Assembly (NCBI RefSeq): GCF_025854275.1
Contig: NZ_CP107567.1
Location: forward strand, 1,736,001 to 1,800,000
DNA length: 64,000 nt
Source of the DNA: Streptomyces peucetius
GTDB taxonomy: Bacteria > Actinomycetota > Actinomycetes > Streptomycetales > Streptomycetaceae
Reading direction: 5' to 3'
In this document: positions 50,073 through 58,519 of the stretch, in pieces
How the letters are laid out: the number at the start of each line of letters is the position of its first letter
How positions within the stretch are numbered: the first letter of the stretch is position 1
The notes under the pieces: model-generated
What the model saw: only the letters and a program-made list of their open reading frames with translations
Database searches by the model: none
Told to the model about the DNA's origin: nothing
Program-made: the position numbers and the translations under genes

Positions 50073-50469
50073 TCAGCGCAGCAGGTCCCGCGCCCACGCG
50101 GTGACGTCGAGGTCCCCCGATGTACCGATGTCCAGCCGGAACGGCAGCGTCTGCGAACTCTCGCCCTCCTTCGGGGTGACCACCAGACAGGCGCCTTCGG
50201 TCACGGGGTCGAAGGACGTCACCCGGTTGTTCCAGTTGAGCACCGACTTCACGCTCTGCCCCGGCGCGAGGGTCAGCGGCTTCGGCCCCTGTTCGCGTCC
50301 CGCGTCGGTGCAGGGGGTCGTGGGTGACGGTCAGCCGCAGTGGGCCGCGGTCCTCGCCCGGCGACGGCGCGGCGAAGCCGCTCCCGGCGGCCCCCTCGCG
50401 ACCGCAGCCGCTCAGCGCGCCGGCCGCCATCACCGCCGCCGGCGCCGCCCGCCGTATCGTTTCCGCCAT
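50073..50469 (-). pseudogene. DUF4232-like lipoprotein, frameshifted
   Basis: The first frame gives MAETIRRAAPAAVMAAGALS then GCGREGAAG (lipobox LSGC) up to LRLTVTHDP. The natural continuation, CTDAGREQGPKPLTLAPGQS, SVLNWNNRVTSFDP and EGACLVVTPKEG, ending AWARDLLR, sits in another frame. One extra C in a 5-C run (50313-50317, read as G on the + strand) explains the break. Repaired, it would be about 131 aa, a short DUF4232 exported lipoprotein. Convergent with the secreted nuclease gene. Confidence 0.75.
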
Positions 50470-50600
50470 CCCGTTTCCCTCCCCGTCGCCCCGTCCTCGT
50501 GCCGATCATGCCGACTACGGCCGATACATCAGCACTGCTTCATGATCAGATGAAGCAGATTTAACTGGAGCTAAGCGGTCCAGGCCCGCAGACTGCGAGC

Positions 50601-51521
50601 ATGACCTCCTCTCCTCCCTTCGGCCGCGCGGTGTGCGCCATGGTCACGCCCTTCGCCGACGACGGTTCCCTCGATCTCGACGGCGCTCAGGAGCTGGCAG
50701 CGCGTCTCGTCGACGGCGGCTGCGACGGTCTGGTGCTCTCCGGCACCACCGGCGAGTCGCCGACCACCTCGGACGACGAGAAGGCCGCGCTCGTCCGGGC
50801 AGTGGCACAGGCGGTCGGCGGCAGAGCCGCCGTCGTCGCGGGCGTCGGCACCGCGGACACCCGGCACACCGTCGAAGCGGCGCGGGCCGCGCAGGCGGCG
50901 GGAGCGGACGGCGTGCTGGTGGTCACCCCGTACTACAGCCGCCCTCCACAGGCCGCCGTGGAGGCGCATTTCCGCCGGGTGGCCGACTCGGTCGGCGTCC
51001 CCCTGATGCTGTACGACATCCCCGGCCGCACCGGTACCCGCGTCGAGCCCGACACGATGCTGCGGCTCGCGGAGCATCCGCGCATCGTCGCGGTGAAGGA
51101 CTGCGCGTACGACCTGCTGGGCAGCTCGAAGGTCATCGCGCGCAGCTCGCTGGCCTACTACTCGGGCTGCGAGGAGCTGAACCTGCCGCTCCGCGCGGTG
51201 GGCGGCGCGGGCTTCGTGTCGACCGTGGCCAACGTCGCCGCTCCGCAGCTGCGGGCGGCACTGGACGCGTACGACGCGGGTGACAACGCCCGGGCGACGG
51301 CGCTGAACCAGCGCACGCTGCCGCTCGCCGAGCTGATGATGGCGTCCGGCCTGCCGGGCACCGTGACCGCGAAGGCGCTGCTCACCGCGCTGGGCCTGCC
51401 GGCCGGTCCGGTGCGCGAGCCGCTGCAGCCCGCCGGTCGCGAGGCGACCGACGGGCTGTTGCGCGCGTACACGGAGCTGACCGGCCACCGTCTCGTGGAG
51501 ACCTCTCAGTTGCGCACGTAG
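50601..51521 (+). CDS. dapA: 4-hydroxy-tetrahydrodipicolinate synthase
   Basis: 306 aa. Condenses pyruvate with aspartate semialdehyde at the start of the lysine/diaminopimelate branch. GTTGESPTTSDDEK, Tyr138 in LMLYDIPGRTGTRVEP and the Schiff-base Lys166 in IVAVKDCAYDLL mark a true DapA (compare the KdgD signature at 41.8 kb). dapD lies about 3.5 kb away beyond an inserted segment, so the two were probably near neighbours. The 3' end overlaps the convergent small secreted-protein gene by 16 bp. Confidence 0.93.
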   Translation: MTSSPPFGRAVCAMVTPFADDGSLDLDGAQELAARLVDGGCDGLVLSGTTGESPTTSDDEKAALVRAVAQAVGGRAAVVAGVGTADTRHTVEAARAAQAAGADGVLVVTPYYSRPPQAAVEAHFRRVADSVGVPLMLYDIPGRTGTRVEPDTMLRLAEHPRIVAVKDCAYDLLGSSKVIARSSLAYYSGCEELNLPLRAVGGAGFVSTVANVAAPQLRAALDAYDAGDNARATALNQRTLPLAELMMASGLPGTVTAKALLTALGLPAGPVREPLQPAGREATDGLLRAYTELTGHRLVETSQLRT

Positions 51522-51745
51522 GTGCTGCCGAGGACCGCCGCGTGCTCCAGGACGTCCTCCAGCGGGTCGTCGATCTGCCCCGTCGAGATCAGCGAGACGC
51601 GATGCCCGTTGTGGGCGTCGGTGTGCGTCTCGTCGGCGCGTGCGACCCCGTGCGAGGCCATCGCTGCGAACAGCGCGCACATGCCGAGAGCGGTCAGCCT
51701 GGTCTTCATGCCGGTCTTCATGCCGGTCTTCATGCCGGTCTTCAT
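51506..51745 (-). CDS. small secreted protein with four tandem start codons
   Basis: 79 aa read from the first ATG (51745), or 67 aa from the last (51709). The N-terminus is MKTGMKTGMKTGMKTR from a 12-bp tandem repeat; then a signal peptide LTALGMCALFAAMASHGVARA and a short mature part with ADETHTDAHNGHRVSLISTG. The SD GAGGAAA lies only before the first ATG. No domain recognised. Overlaps the end of dapA in convergent orientation. Confidence 0.75.
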   Translation of the reverse strand: MKTGMKTGMKTGMKTRLTALGMCALFAAMASHGVARADETHTDAHNGHRVSLISTGQIDDPLEDVLEHAAVLGSTYVRN

Positions 51746-51747
51746 GC
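51700..51747 (-). repeat. 12-bp repeat x4 spanning the start codon
   Basis: GGTCTTCATGCC-type units (+ strand) place ATGs at 51745, 51733, 51721 and 51709, all in frame, so each unit adds Met-Lys-Thr-Gly. Confidence 0.85.
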
Positions 51748-51871
51748 CGTTTCCTCGCCCTGCCCGTCCGAAGTGGACCTGGTGACGCTGCGTGTCCGGC
51801 CTGCTTATCGTCTGGTACGGCCCGGAAGTTACGCAGAGTCACACGAAGGAAGGGGCGCTCGCCATGTGCCT

Positions 51872-51888
51872 TGATCAGTTGTGGCTGT
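51872..51888. repeat. candidate attachment site (left), beside the integrase gene
   Basis: TGATCAGTTGTGGCTGT, 25 bp beyond the 3' end of the integrase gene, is repeated with one change at 55049-55065, where it covers the dapD stop codon. The arrangement is that of attL/attR around an integrated element. Confidence 0.65.
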
Positions 51889-51913
51889 TCTGATTGCGAT
51901 GCAGGTCAAGGGG

Positions 51914-53020
51914 TCAGCTTGCCCCAGGGGCCGTCTCGGGGCCGTCCTCGGTACTGTCCGGGTCCCGGAAGATGCGATCCACGGCGGCCCGGGTGCGCGC
52001 CTCGCTGTTCGGCATCAGGTGCGTGTACGTGCGCAGGGTGAAGCTCGGATCGTGGTGGCCCAGGTACTCGCTCAGTGCCTTGATGCTCTCCCCCGCGTCC
52101 AGGAGCACCGAGGCGTAGAAGTGCCGAAGGGCGTGCATGCCGTTCTCGCGTCCGAGGGGAACGCCGGCGGCCGTGAGGGCCGGTCGCCACACATACTGGT
52201 TGAAGCGCGTTCGGTGAAGAGCCCGAGCCTTGTTCCGAACGTTGACGAACAGCAGCAAGGACGTCACAGGCGGACCGTCCAGCGTCTTCCAGGGCAGCGT
52301 GACCTCTACCGGATCGTGCCTCGTGATGTGATCGGCCAGCGCGAAGGCGACTGTCTCGGGCAAGGGCACGTGACGTTCCTTGCCACCCTTGGGCGGGCCG
52401 AAGACCGCCTGTGTGCCTCGAAAGATCTTGACCTGCCGGACGACGTGGACCGTGCCCCCGAGGAAGTCGACGTCTTCGAGCGCCAGGCCGAAGATCTCGC
52501 CTTGCCGAAGGCCGCATCCGGCCCCCAGAGTCACCATCTCCTGGTATGCGTTCGGTAGCGCTTCGTGTACCGCTGTCACGCGCTCGAGGGACCAGGGCTT
52601 GACCTTGCGCCCATCGAGAGACGGCGCCCGGACGGAGCGAGCGCGGCAGGGAATCTCTGCGATGACTCGGTCTTCCACAGCGGCCGTGAACACGGCGGAC
52701 ACGTTGGCGAAGATCGACCGCCGGTAGGACGCCGCGCGTCCCGTGGCTTCCAGCTCCCGCATCCATGCGCGCAGGTGAGATGGACGGAAGGAGGCCATTG
52801 GCCGATCACCGAGGTACGGAAGGGCGTGGACCCGGAGACGGATCTCGACACTCTCACGGGTCACCGGGTCGATGGTGAGTGCCGCCATCCACTGCTTGGC
52901 GTACTCGCCGAAGGTCACCGAGCCCGCAGCCGGATCGATGTACCGCCCCTGCGACATGTCCGCTTCGATGTTGGCGAGCCACTGGTCCGCCTTGCGCTTC
53001 TGCTTGTCCGGGAAGCTCGT
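51914..53020 (-). pseudogene. tyrosine site-specific integrase, 5' end missing
   Basis: The intact part begins near 53020 with SFPDKQKRKADQWLANIEAD and runs to the end. It includes the SAM-like N domain (SVTFGEYAKQWMAALTIDPV) and the catalytic domain with Arg in GCGLRQGEIFGL, HALRHFYAS (His-x-x-Arg), GHHDPSF and the nucleophile Tyr in TLRTYTHLMPNSEA. The usual 60-70 N-terminal residues (arm-binding domain) are absent. Upstream sequence in this frame (to 53230) belongs to another gene's region, so no natural start codon remains. Related to pSAM2/actinophage integrases. Probably inactive. Confidence 0.8.
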
Positions 53021-53294
53021 GACGGAATGCGAGGAGATCCGCGACCAGTGTGGCCGCACAGCCGTCCTGATGGCCTTGTTCACGCCACACCTTGCAAACT
53101 TCCAGGCCATATCGGACCAGCGCTTCCTCGTATCCCGCCCACATCCGCACTGCTGGATGGTGGCGCCACCCGTAACCCGGCACGACGAGGCCACGAAGGA
53201 CCTGCAATGCCTCGACCCGCTGTTTTCCAAGTCGGCGACGGTCCAAGACCAGGGCCGAGGATCTGAAGTCGGGGTAGGGCAGGAAAGTCTGCAT
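52854..53294 (-). pseudogene. MSMEG_6728/pyrimidine-dimer glycosylase-like gene, truncated and fused to integrase DNA
   Basis: Residues 1-86 are good family sequence: MQTFLPYPDFRSSALVLDRR, RLGKQRVEALQVLRGLVVPG, YGWRHHPAVRMWAGYEEALV and CKVWREQGHQ. From about 53039 downward the codons are the integrase gene read out of frame (ELPGQAEAQGG) until a stop at 52854. Family members are normally about 150-180 aa, so the C-terminal half is lost. A deletion joining two formerly separate genes is the simplest explanation. The family resembles T4 endonuclease V-like repair enzymes. Confidence 0.72.
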
Positions 53295-53364
53295 GCCTTC
53301 GCCCCTGCCAGGCAGGGACCTCCTCCTCCTTGTAGGGCGAAAAATCCGCTGCCCGACTCGGCCT

Positions 53365-53817
53365 TTACCGATCTCCGGTGCCAGTGGTACGTCGGCCGAG
53401 GAGAAGCGCAAGACCGACCATGGCGATGCCCAGCACGAAGTGAAGCCAGTCGTCGGCAGTGTTGAGGGGCACGAAGTTGGCGTCACTGTCCTGGCTGACG
53501 GCCATGCCGTATATCCACAACGCTAGGTAGATGGCCCCGCCGACGAGCAGATAGCTATACGCAGCGGAAGCGGTACGGGCCAGTGCCAGACCTGCAACCC
53601 CGAAAGCCAGGTGGACCAGATTGTGCAGGATGGAAATCTGGAAGATCCCGAACAGCTTGGCACCCGACTCGTGCGAGGCGAATTCCATCGCGCTGTAACT
53701 CGTGGTGACACCGGGGATGAAGCCCAGTATGCCCACCAACAGGAATACGGCCCCCACCAGCATAGCGGCCTGCTGCACAGGGGCACGGGCGGTCACGCGG
53801 CGTGTATGTGTGGTCAT
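53365..53817 (-). CDS. DUF4383 membrane protein
   Basis: 150 aa with four membrane helices (MLVGAVFLLVGILGFIPGVT, LHNLVHLAFGVAGLALARTA, SYLLVGGAIYLALWIYGMAV, WLHFVLGIAMVGLALLLGR). The conserved FQISILHNLVHLxFGVAGL and TADDWLHFxLGxxM of DUF4383 are clear. GAGGAG precedes ATG 53817. Cargo of the inserted segment, 70 bp upstream of the truncated glycosylase-like gene. Function unknown. Confidence 0.85.
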   Translation of the reverse strand: MTTHTRRVTARAPVQQAAMLVGAVFLLVGILGFIPGVTTSYSAMEFASHESGAKLFGIFQISILHNLVHLAFGVAGLALARTASAAYSYLLVGGAIYLALWIYGMAVSQDSDANFVPLNTADDWLHFVLGIAMVGLALLLGRRTTGTGDR

Positions 53818-54118
53818 GGTTTGTCGCTCCTCACTGTCTAACGGATGACGAGCATGAAGAAAGCAGGCACTGCGCACGAGTACCACGCCTGGTGCAGAAA
53901 CCACCTGGACGAGCAACGGCATCGGCGCGCGGCAACAGGTCGATGCCAGAAGAAATCTGTCGGCTTTCCACCGATCGAGCTGCTCGACTTGTTGAAGCCA
54001 CAAACAAAAAGTGGCCGCCGATTCGTTGGAGTGCGGGTGTTGGTCAAGAAAATGGGCACCCGCCAGCGCGAGGACCGCAGGAAACCCACCCACTACCGAC
54101 CTATGAGCGGGAGAACAC
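53818..54118. other. gene-free gap inside the inserted segment
   Basis: 301 bp of lower GC than the surroundings between divergent membrane-protein genes; probably holds both promoters. An open frame from 53845 has no family character and overlaps the next gene. I see no defined operator. Confidence 0.4.
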
Positions 54119-54394
54119 ATGAGCGTCAAGAAAATGCACGAGATGGGCATCCGCAGCGAGCACGCCTACATGGCCGCCTTCACTTCCATCGGCCTGACCG
54201 TTGCGGCCTGGATGACCAGCCTCAAAGCCGAACCCGGCACTGGGCTCGCCCGCGCCGACCGGTGGGGCATCTTCGTGGGCGAGTGGGCTCCCACGTTCTT
54301 CGGCCTCGGCCTCGCCCTGTCCCACTACGAACAGCACGACGGCACCCTCACGGCCAGCGTCCATGAACTCCGGGAGCGCAAGGCGGCTAGCTGA
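54119..54394 (+). CDS. small membrane protein of unknown function
   Basis: 91 aa. MSVKKMHEMGIRSEHAYMAA at the start, two hydrophobic stretches (AFTSIGLTVAAWMTSL and WGIFVGEWAPTFFGLGLALS), then a polar tail. GGGAGA precedes the ATG. Divergent from the DUF4383 gene and part of the insertion's cargo. A palindromic hairpin (54427-54450) lies 32 bp downstream. Confidence 0.7.
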   Translation: MSVKKMHEMGIRSEHAYMAAFTSIGLTVAAWMTSLKAEPGTGLARADRWGIFVGEWAPTFFGLGLALSHYEQHDGTLTASVHELRERKAAS

Positions 54395-55048
54395 AAAAGG
54401 GCTGCAGCAGCCGGAAGCCTCCCCAGTGGTGCCTGCCCGGGCGGGCACCACCGCCATACCATCAGCCCCATTGGGAGATCACGAACGCCTACAGCACCCC
54501 GAGGGCCTGGGGCGGAAGTAGGGTGACGGCATGAGCGCGCTACCGATCCGCCCACGCTGTGGGCAGGACTAGATCCATCGGTATCGTTTCACGAGCAATG
54601 GAGCGGCGTTCTCCTTGTGCACCGAATGCGACTCCTTGTGATGGCCGCAGGCGGAGACAGCGACGGACATCCCCAATGCATTGTTCCTCGATGATGTCGT
54701 GGCAGCCAGACTTGGGGAAGTGGGGAAGAAGGCAACCCGTGGACCGCCCGCGTGTGGGCCGATGTGATTGAACCTCTGCCAGACGCGGGCTGACATCCGC
54801 AGCTGACATCAACGACAGCGAACAGCAGCAGCGTGCCGCAGCTTTGGTCGGAGCTACAGCCGCGCTGGGAGGTGTCCCGGGGCCTGCCGGGACGAATTCC
54901 TAATGCGGTGCTCACGCACGAGCGCCCTCCCGGGCCGTGCTCGGGCCGTGGAAGGGCGCTCAATGGTGACCAACGTCGACAGGTACCGACAGCTCGGCAG
55001 CAGGTCAGGACGTCGACCGATTAGGCGGCCGCAGGTCACGGCCGCCGG
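54395..55048. other. gene-poor right part of the inserted segment
   Basis: About 650 bp with lower GC and no intact gene. A near-perfect 24-bp palindrome at 54427-54450 is a likely terminator of the small membrane gene. Short coding-like tracts (for example IPNALFLDDVVAARLGEVG near 54670-54730 and SEQQQRAAALVGATAALGG near 54820-54880) lack starts and may be gene remains. A hairpin with outer arms GAGCGCCCT/AGGGCGCTC lies near 54921-54962. Confidence 0.4.
55024..55046 (-). terminator. terminator of dapD
   Basis: Arms GGCGGCCG (55024-55031) and CGGCCGCC (55039-55046), 7-nt loop, 6 bp beyond the leftward dapD stop and directly outside the direct-repeat copy. Confidence 0.65.
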
Positions 55049-55065
55049 TGATCAATTGTGGCTGT
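55049..55065. repeat. candidate attachment site (right), dapD 3' end
   Basis: TGATCAATTGTGGCTGT covers the last codons and stop of dapD (LHSHN-stop on the minus strand) and matches 51872-51888 in 16 of 17 positions. It implies integration into the 3' end of dapD with the gene restored. Confidence 0.65.
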
Positions 55066-56044
55066 GCAGCACGTCGTTGAGTCCGCCCCACACCGCGTTG
55101 TTCGGACGGGCCTCGACGGTGCCGGTGACCGAGTTGCGGCGGAAGAGGATGTTGCTCGCGCCGGACAGCTCACGGGCCTTGACGATCTGCCCGTCGGGCA
55201 TCGTGACGCGGGTGCCCGCCGTGACGTACAGGCCCGCCTCGACGACGCACTCGTTGCCGAGCGCGATGCCGACGCCCGCCTCGGCACCGATCAGGCAGCG
55301 CTCGCCGATGGCGATGATCACGTTGCCGCCGCCGGACAGCGTGCCCATGGTCGAGGCGCCGCCGCCGATGTCGGAGCCGTCACCGATGACGACACCTGCG
55401 GAGATGCGGCCCTCGACCATCGACGTGCCGAGGGTGCCGGCGTTGAAGTTGACGAAGCCCTCGTGCATGACGGTGGTGCCCTCGGCGAGGTGCGCGCCGA
55501 GCCGCACCCGGTCGGCGTCGGCGATGCGCACGCCCTTCGGCGCGACGTAGTCCGTCATCCGCGGGAACTTGTCGATCGACGTGACCTGGAGGTGCAGGCC
55601 CTCGGCGCGGGCGTTCAGCCGCACCGTCTCGACCTGGTCCACGGCGACGGGGCCGAGGCTGGTCCACGCCACGTTGGCGAGGAGCCCGAAGACGCCCTCC
55701 AGGCTCTGCCCGTGCGGCTTCACGAGCCGGTGGGAGAGCAGGTGCAGACGCAGGTAGGCGTCGTGGGCGTCCAGCGGCTTGTCGTCGAGCGAGGCGATCA
55801 CGGTGCGCACGGCGACGACCTCGACACCGCGGCGCGCGTCGGGTCCGACGGCCTTCGCGGCGGCCGCGCCGAGGAGCTCGACGGCCCGCTCCGCGGTCAG
55901 CCGCTCGGTGCCGGCGGGACCGGGCTCGGCGGCGAGCTCGGGCGCGGGGAACCAGGTGTCGAGAACAACGCCGTCGTCGGTGACGGTGGCGAGTCCGGCG
56001 GCGACGGCGCCGGTGGTACGGGGTGCGGAAGACGTGTCGGTCAT
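55052..56044 (-). CDS. dapD: tetrahydrodipicolinate N-succinyltransferase
   Basis: 330 aa, actinobacterial DapD type. N-terminal helical domain ([40 protein letters not shown]), then a left-handed beta-helix with hexapeptide repeats ([55 protein letters not shown]) and the C-terminal [18 protein letters not shown]. Succinylates tetrahydrodipicolinate in diaminopimelate/lysine synthesis. Its 3' end carries the inferred att core but the reading frame is intact. Confidence 0.94.
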   Translation of the reverse strand: MTDTSSAPRTTGAVAAGLATVTDDGVVLDTWFPAPELAAEPGPAGTERLTAERAVELLGAAAAKAVGPDARRGVEVVAVRTVIASLDDKPLDAHDAYLRLHLLSHRLVKPHGQSLEGVFGLLANVAWTSLGPVAVDQVETVRLNARAEGLHLQVTSIDKFPRMTDYVAPKGVRIADADRVRLGAHLAEGTTVMHEGFVNFNAGTLGTSMVEGRISAGVVIGDGSDIGGGASTMGTLSGGGNVIIAIGERCLIGAEAGVGIALGNECVVEAGLYVTAGTRVTMPDGQIVKARELSGASNILFRRNSVTGTVEARPNNAVWGGLNDVLHSHN

Positions 56045-56147
56045 GACAGGAAACCTAACCGGCGAGGCGGCACCCGGGCCAACCGGTCTCAGGTGCCGGG
56101 CGCTACGGTGTGCCGTCCGAACAGCAGAAACACTCGGGGGGCGAACG

Positions 56148-57233
56148 ATGACCCACGGAAACACACCGCCGTACGCAGGACCGCCCGGGCCGTATCCGGG
56201 CCCGCCGCCCGGCTGGGGCGGCTGGATCCCGCCGAGACCCGGCGTCATACCGCTCGCACCGCTCGGCTTCGGCGACATCCTGGGCGGGGCCTTCTCGACG
56301 ATCGGCCGCCACTGGAAGCAGTTGCTGGCCATGGCGCTGGCCGCGTACGGCATGGCGCTCGTGGTCGTCGGCGCGGTCATCGGTGTCGCGTACCTGGCGC
56401 TTTCCGACCGGCTCGACCGGATGCTCGACTCCGATACCGCACCCGGCTGGGACGACGTCTGGCCGCTCGTCGTCGGTTTCGGCGCGGTGTACCTCATCGG
56501 CATGTTCGTGATGCTGGTCGCCAACGCCCTGATCTACGCGAGCTGCCCGGCCGTCCTCCAGGACGCCGTCCTCGGCCGCCCGTCCACATTCGGCGTGATC
56601 TGGCGCCGCAGCGTGCGGCGTGTGTGGTCGGTGCTCGGCACCGTCCTTCTCACGGCCCTGATCGTGGCGGTCCCTGTCGCCCTGACGGCAGTGGCCTTCT
56701 TCTCGGTGTTCCTCTCGCTCATGGTGTTCAGCCTGGGCGAGGACGGCGGCGGCTACGGCTGGCTGTCCCTGATCGGCGTCCTCGGCATGCTGGCCACCGC
56801 CCCGCTGGCCGTCTGGCTCTGGGTGAAGTTCAGCCTCGCCCCGGCCGCGGCCGTCTTCGAGGGGCAGGGCACGATCGCGGCGATGACCCGTTCCTCACGG
56901 CTGGTGCAGGGTGCCTGGTGGCGGATCTTCGGCATCTCCCTGCTGGCCACGCTCATGGCGGGGGTGGCCGGCTTCATCATCCAGATGCCGTTCTCGTTCG
57001 CCAACGTGTTCGCGCCGGGTCTCACACAGGACCTGTCCAGCAGCGGGGCCGCCGTCACGGCCGTGATCGTCATCATGGTGTTCAGCCTGCTCAGCTCACT
57101 GATCGGCCGTATCCTCACGGCCGCGTTCCCGCAGCTGGTGGTGAGCCTTCTCTACGTCGACCAGCGCATCCGCAGGGAGAACCTGGCCCCTGCCCTCGCG
57201 CAGGCGGCCTCCGAGCCGCCTGCCGCCGGGTGA
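56148..57233 (+). CDS. polytopic membrane protein with proline-rich N-terminus
   Basis: 361 aa. A cytoplasmic Pro/Gly-rich start ([20 protein letters not shown]) is followed by about six helices ([65 protein letters not shown]-type pairs). [16 protein letters not shown] and [15 protein letters not shown] fit the glycerophosphodiesterase-type membrane domain family (DUF7544-like). Enzyme activity is not evident. Divergent from dapD with a 103-bp gap. Confidence 0.75.
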   Translation: MTHGNTPPYAGPPGPYPGPPPGWGGWIPPRPGVIPLAPLGFGDILGGAFSTIGRHWKQLLAMALAAYGMALVVVGAVIGVAYLALSDRLDRMLDSDTAPGWDDVWPLVVGFGAVYLIGMFVMLVANALIYASCPAVLQDAVLGRPSTFGVIWRRSVRRVWSVLGTVLLTALIVAVPVALTAVAFFSVFLSLMVFSLGEDGGGYGWLSLIGVLGMLATAPLAVWLWVKFSLAPAAAVFEGQGTIAAMTRSSRLVQGAWWRIFGISLLATLMAGVAGFIIQMPFSFANVFAPGLTQDLSSSGAAVTAVIVIMVFSLLSSLIGRILTAAFPQLVVSLLYVDQRIRRENLAPALAQAASEPPAAG

Positions 57234-57268
57234 GGGACCGCGTTGCGACGCAGCCGGGAGACAGGGCG

Positions 57269-57634
57269 TTAGTCGAGCAGCGTCTTCTTCGGGCGCAGCA
57301 CACAGAACTCGTTCCCCTCGGGGTCGGCGAGGACGACCCAGGTGGCGTCCTCGTCCTGCCCGACGTCCACGCGGCGCGCGCCGAGCCCGACGATCCTCGC
57401 CACCTCGGCGTCCCGGTCGTCGGGGCTCAGGTCGAGGTGCAGGCGGTTCTTGACCTTCTTGTCCTCGGGCACGGTGAGGAACACGATGCCCGGCAGCGCG
57501 CTCGCGTCGGCCCCGATGATGATCTCTTCGGGGTCCTCGTAGACGATCTGCCAGTCCAGGACCTCTGCCCAGAACCGGGCGAGCTTCGGGGCGTCGTGAC
57601 AGTCGATCGCGATCTGGTACAGAGAAACGGCCAT
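57269..57634 (-). CDS. VOC family protein (glyoxalase-like)
   Basis: 121 aa. MAVSLYQIAIDCHDAPKLAR, VLDWQIVYEDPEEIIIGADA, IVFLTVPEDKKVKNRLHLDL and WVVLADPEGNEFCVLRPKK give the paired VOC modules; the HLDL and EFCVL positions match the metal-binding pattern of Glyoxalase_6-like proteins. Substrate unknown. Downstream of the suf operon on the same strand but 77 bp from sufT, so possibly separate. Confidence 0.85.
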   Translation of the reverse strand: MAVSLYQIAIDCHDAPKLARFWAEVLDWQIVYEDPEEIIIGADASALPGIVFLTVPEDKKVKNRLHLDLSPDDRDAEVARIVGLGARRVDVGQDEDATWVVLADPEGNEFCVLRPKKTLLD

Positions 57635-57711
57635 GCCGGCCAGTTTGCCCTGGCAGGCACGGCCGTCTCATGCGTTTCGGACATCGTTTCCGATGGCCGA
57701 AACGCAAGGGC

Positions 57712-58050
57712 TCAGACGTTGAAGCCGAGCGCGCGCAGCTGCTCCCGGCCGTCGTCCGTGATCTTGTCCGGGCCCCACGGCGGCATCCAGACCCAGTTGA
57801 TCTTCAGCTCGTTGACGATGCCGTCGGTCGCGGACTTCGCCTGGTCCTCGATCACGTCGGTCAGCGGACAGGCCGCGGACGTCAGCGTCATGTCCAGCGT
57901 CGCGACGTTGGAGTCGTCGATGTGGATGCCGTAGATGAGGCCGAGGTTGACGACGTCGATGCCCAGCTCGGGGTCCACGACGTCGTACAGCGCCTCGCGG
58001 ACCTCTTCCTCGGACGCCGGCTTGACGGCAACTGTCTCGTTCTCGCTCAT
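57712..58050 (-). CDS. sufT: SufT-type metal-sulfur cluster assembly factor
   Basis: 112 aa, DUF59/MIP18 family. VREALYDVVDPELGIDVVNL, GLIYGIHID, the conserved cysteine in TLTSAACPLTDVIEDQ and VWMPPWGPDKITDDGREQL are typical of SufT. Helps mature Fe-S proteins. ATGA overlap with the sufU stop makes it the last gene of the suf operon. Confidence 0.92.
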   Translation of the reverse strand: MSENETVAVKPASEEEVREALYDVVDPELGIDVVNLGLIYGIHIDDSNVATLDMTLTSAACPLTDVIEDQAKSATDGIVNELKINWVWMPPWGPDKITDDGREQLRALGFNV

Positions 58051-58511
58051 GCGGTCTTCCTCTCCGCGACGTCACCCATCACCTGGGCCGTCGCGTCCTT
58101 CCACGCCATCCAGCTGAGCAGCGCGCACTTCACACGGGCGGGGTACTTGGAGACACCGGCGAACGCGACCGCGTCCTCCAGCACCTCCTCCATCGCGTCG
58201 TCCGGCTCGATCTGGCCCTTGGACTGCATCAGCTCCAGGAACGTGCCCTGGATCTTCTGCGCGTCCGCGAGCTCCTTGCCGACCAGTAGTTCGTTCAGCA
58301 CGGAGGCGCTGGCCTGGCTGATGGAGCAGCCCTGGCCCTCGTAGGACACGTCCTCGATGCGCGATCCGTCGTACTTCACCCGGAGCGTGATCTCGTCGCC
58401 GCACGTCGGATTGACGTGGTGCACCTCGGCGTCGCCGTCCCGCAAGCCCCGACCGTGCGGATGCTTGTAGTGGTCCAGGATGACGTCCTGGTACATCGAA
58501 TCCAGCTTCAC
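58047..58511 (-). CDS. sufU: SufU, sulfur-transfer partner of SufS
   Basis: 154-aa IscU-like fold. Zinc/sulfur-accepting ligands Cys37, Asp39, Cys62 and Cys129 are in HVNPTCGDEITL, GQGCSISQAS and VKCALLSW. The stretch between Cys62 and Cys129 contains the insertion typical of Gram-positive SufU, which moves sulfur from SufS rather than acting as a scaffold. 8 bp after sufS. Confidence 0.93.
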   Translation of the reverse strand: MKLDSMYQDVILDHYKHPHGRGLRDGDAEVHHVNPTCGDEITLRVKYDGSRIEDVSYEGQGCSISQASASVLNELLVGKELADAQKIQGTFLELMQSKGQIEPDDAMEEVLEDAVAFAGVSKYPARVKCALLSWMAWKDATAQVMGDVAERKTA

Positions 58512-58519
58512 ATCGTCCC

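Noticed and set aside
51846..51900. tRNA gene as the integration target
   Set aside because: No cloverleaf or T-loop sequence is visible at either direct-repeat copy; the right copy clearly lies in dapD.
53845..54366. 173-codon open frame in the inserted segment
   Set aside because: It overlaps the better supported small membrane gene, has no SD or family character, and its second half is Arg/Pro/His shadow sequence.
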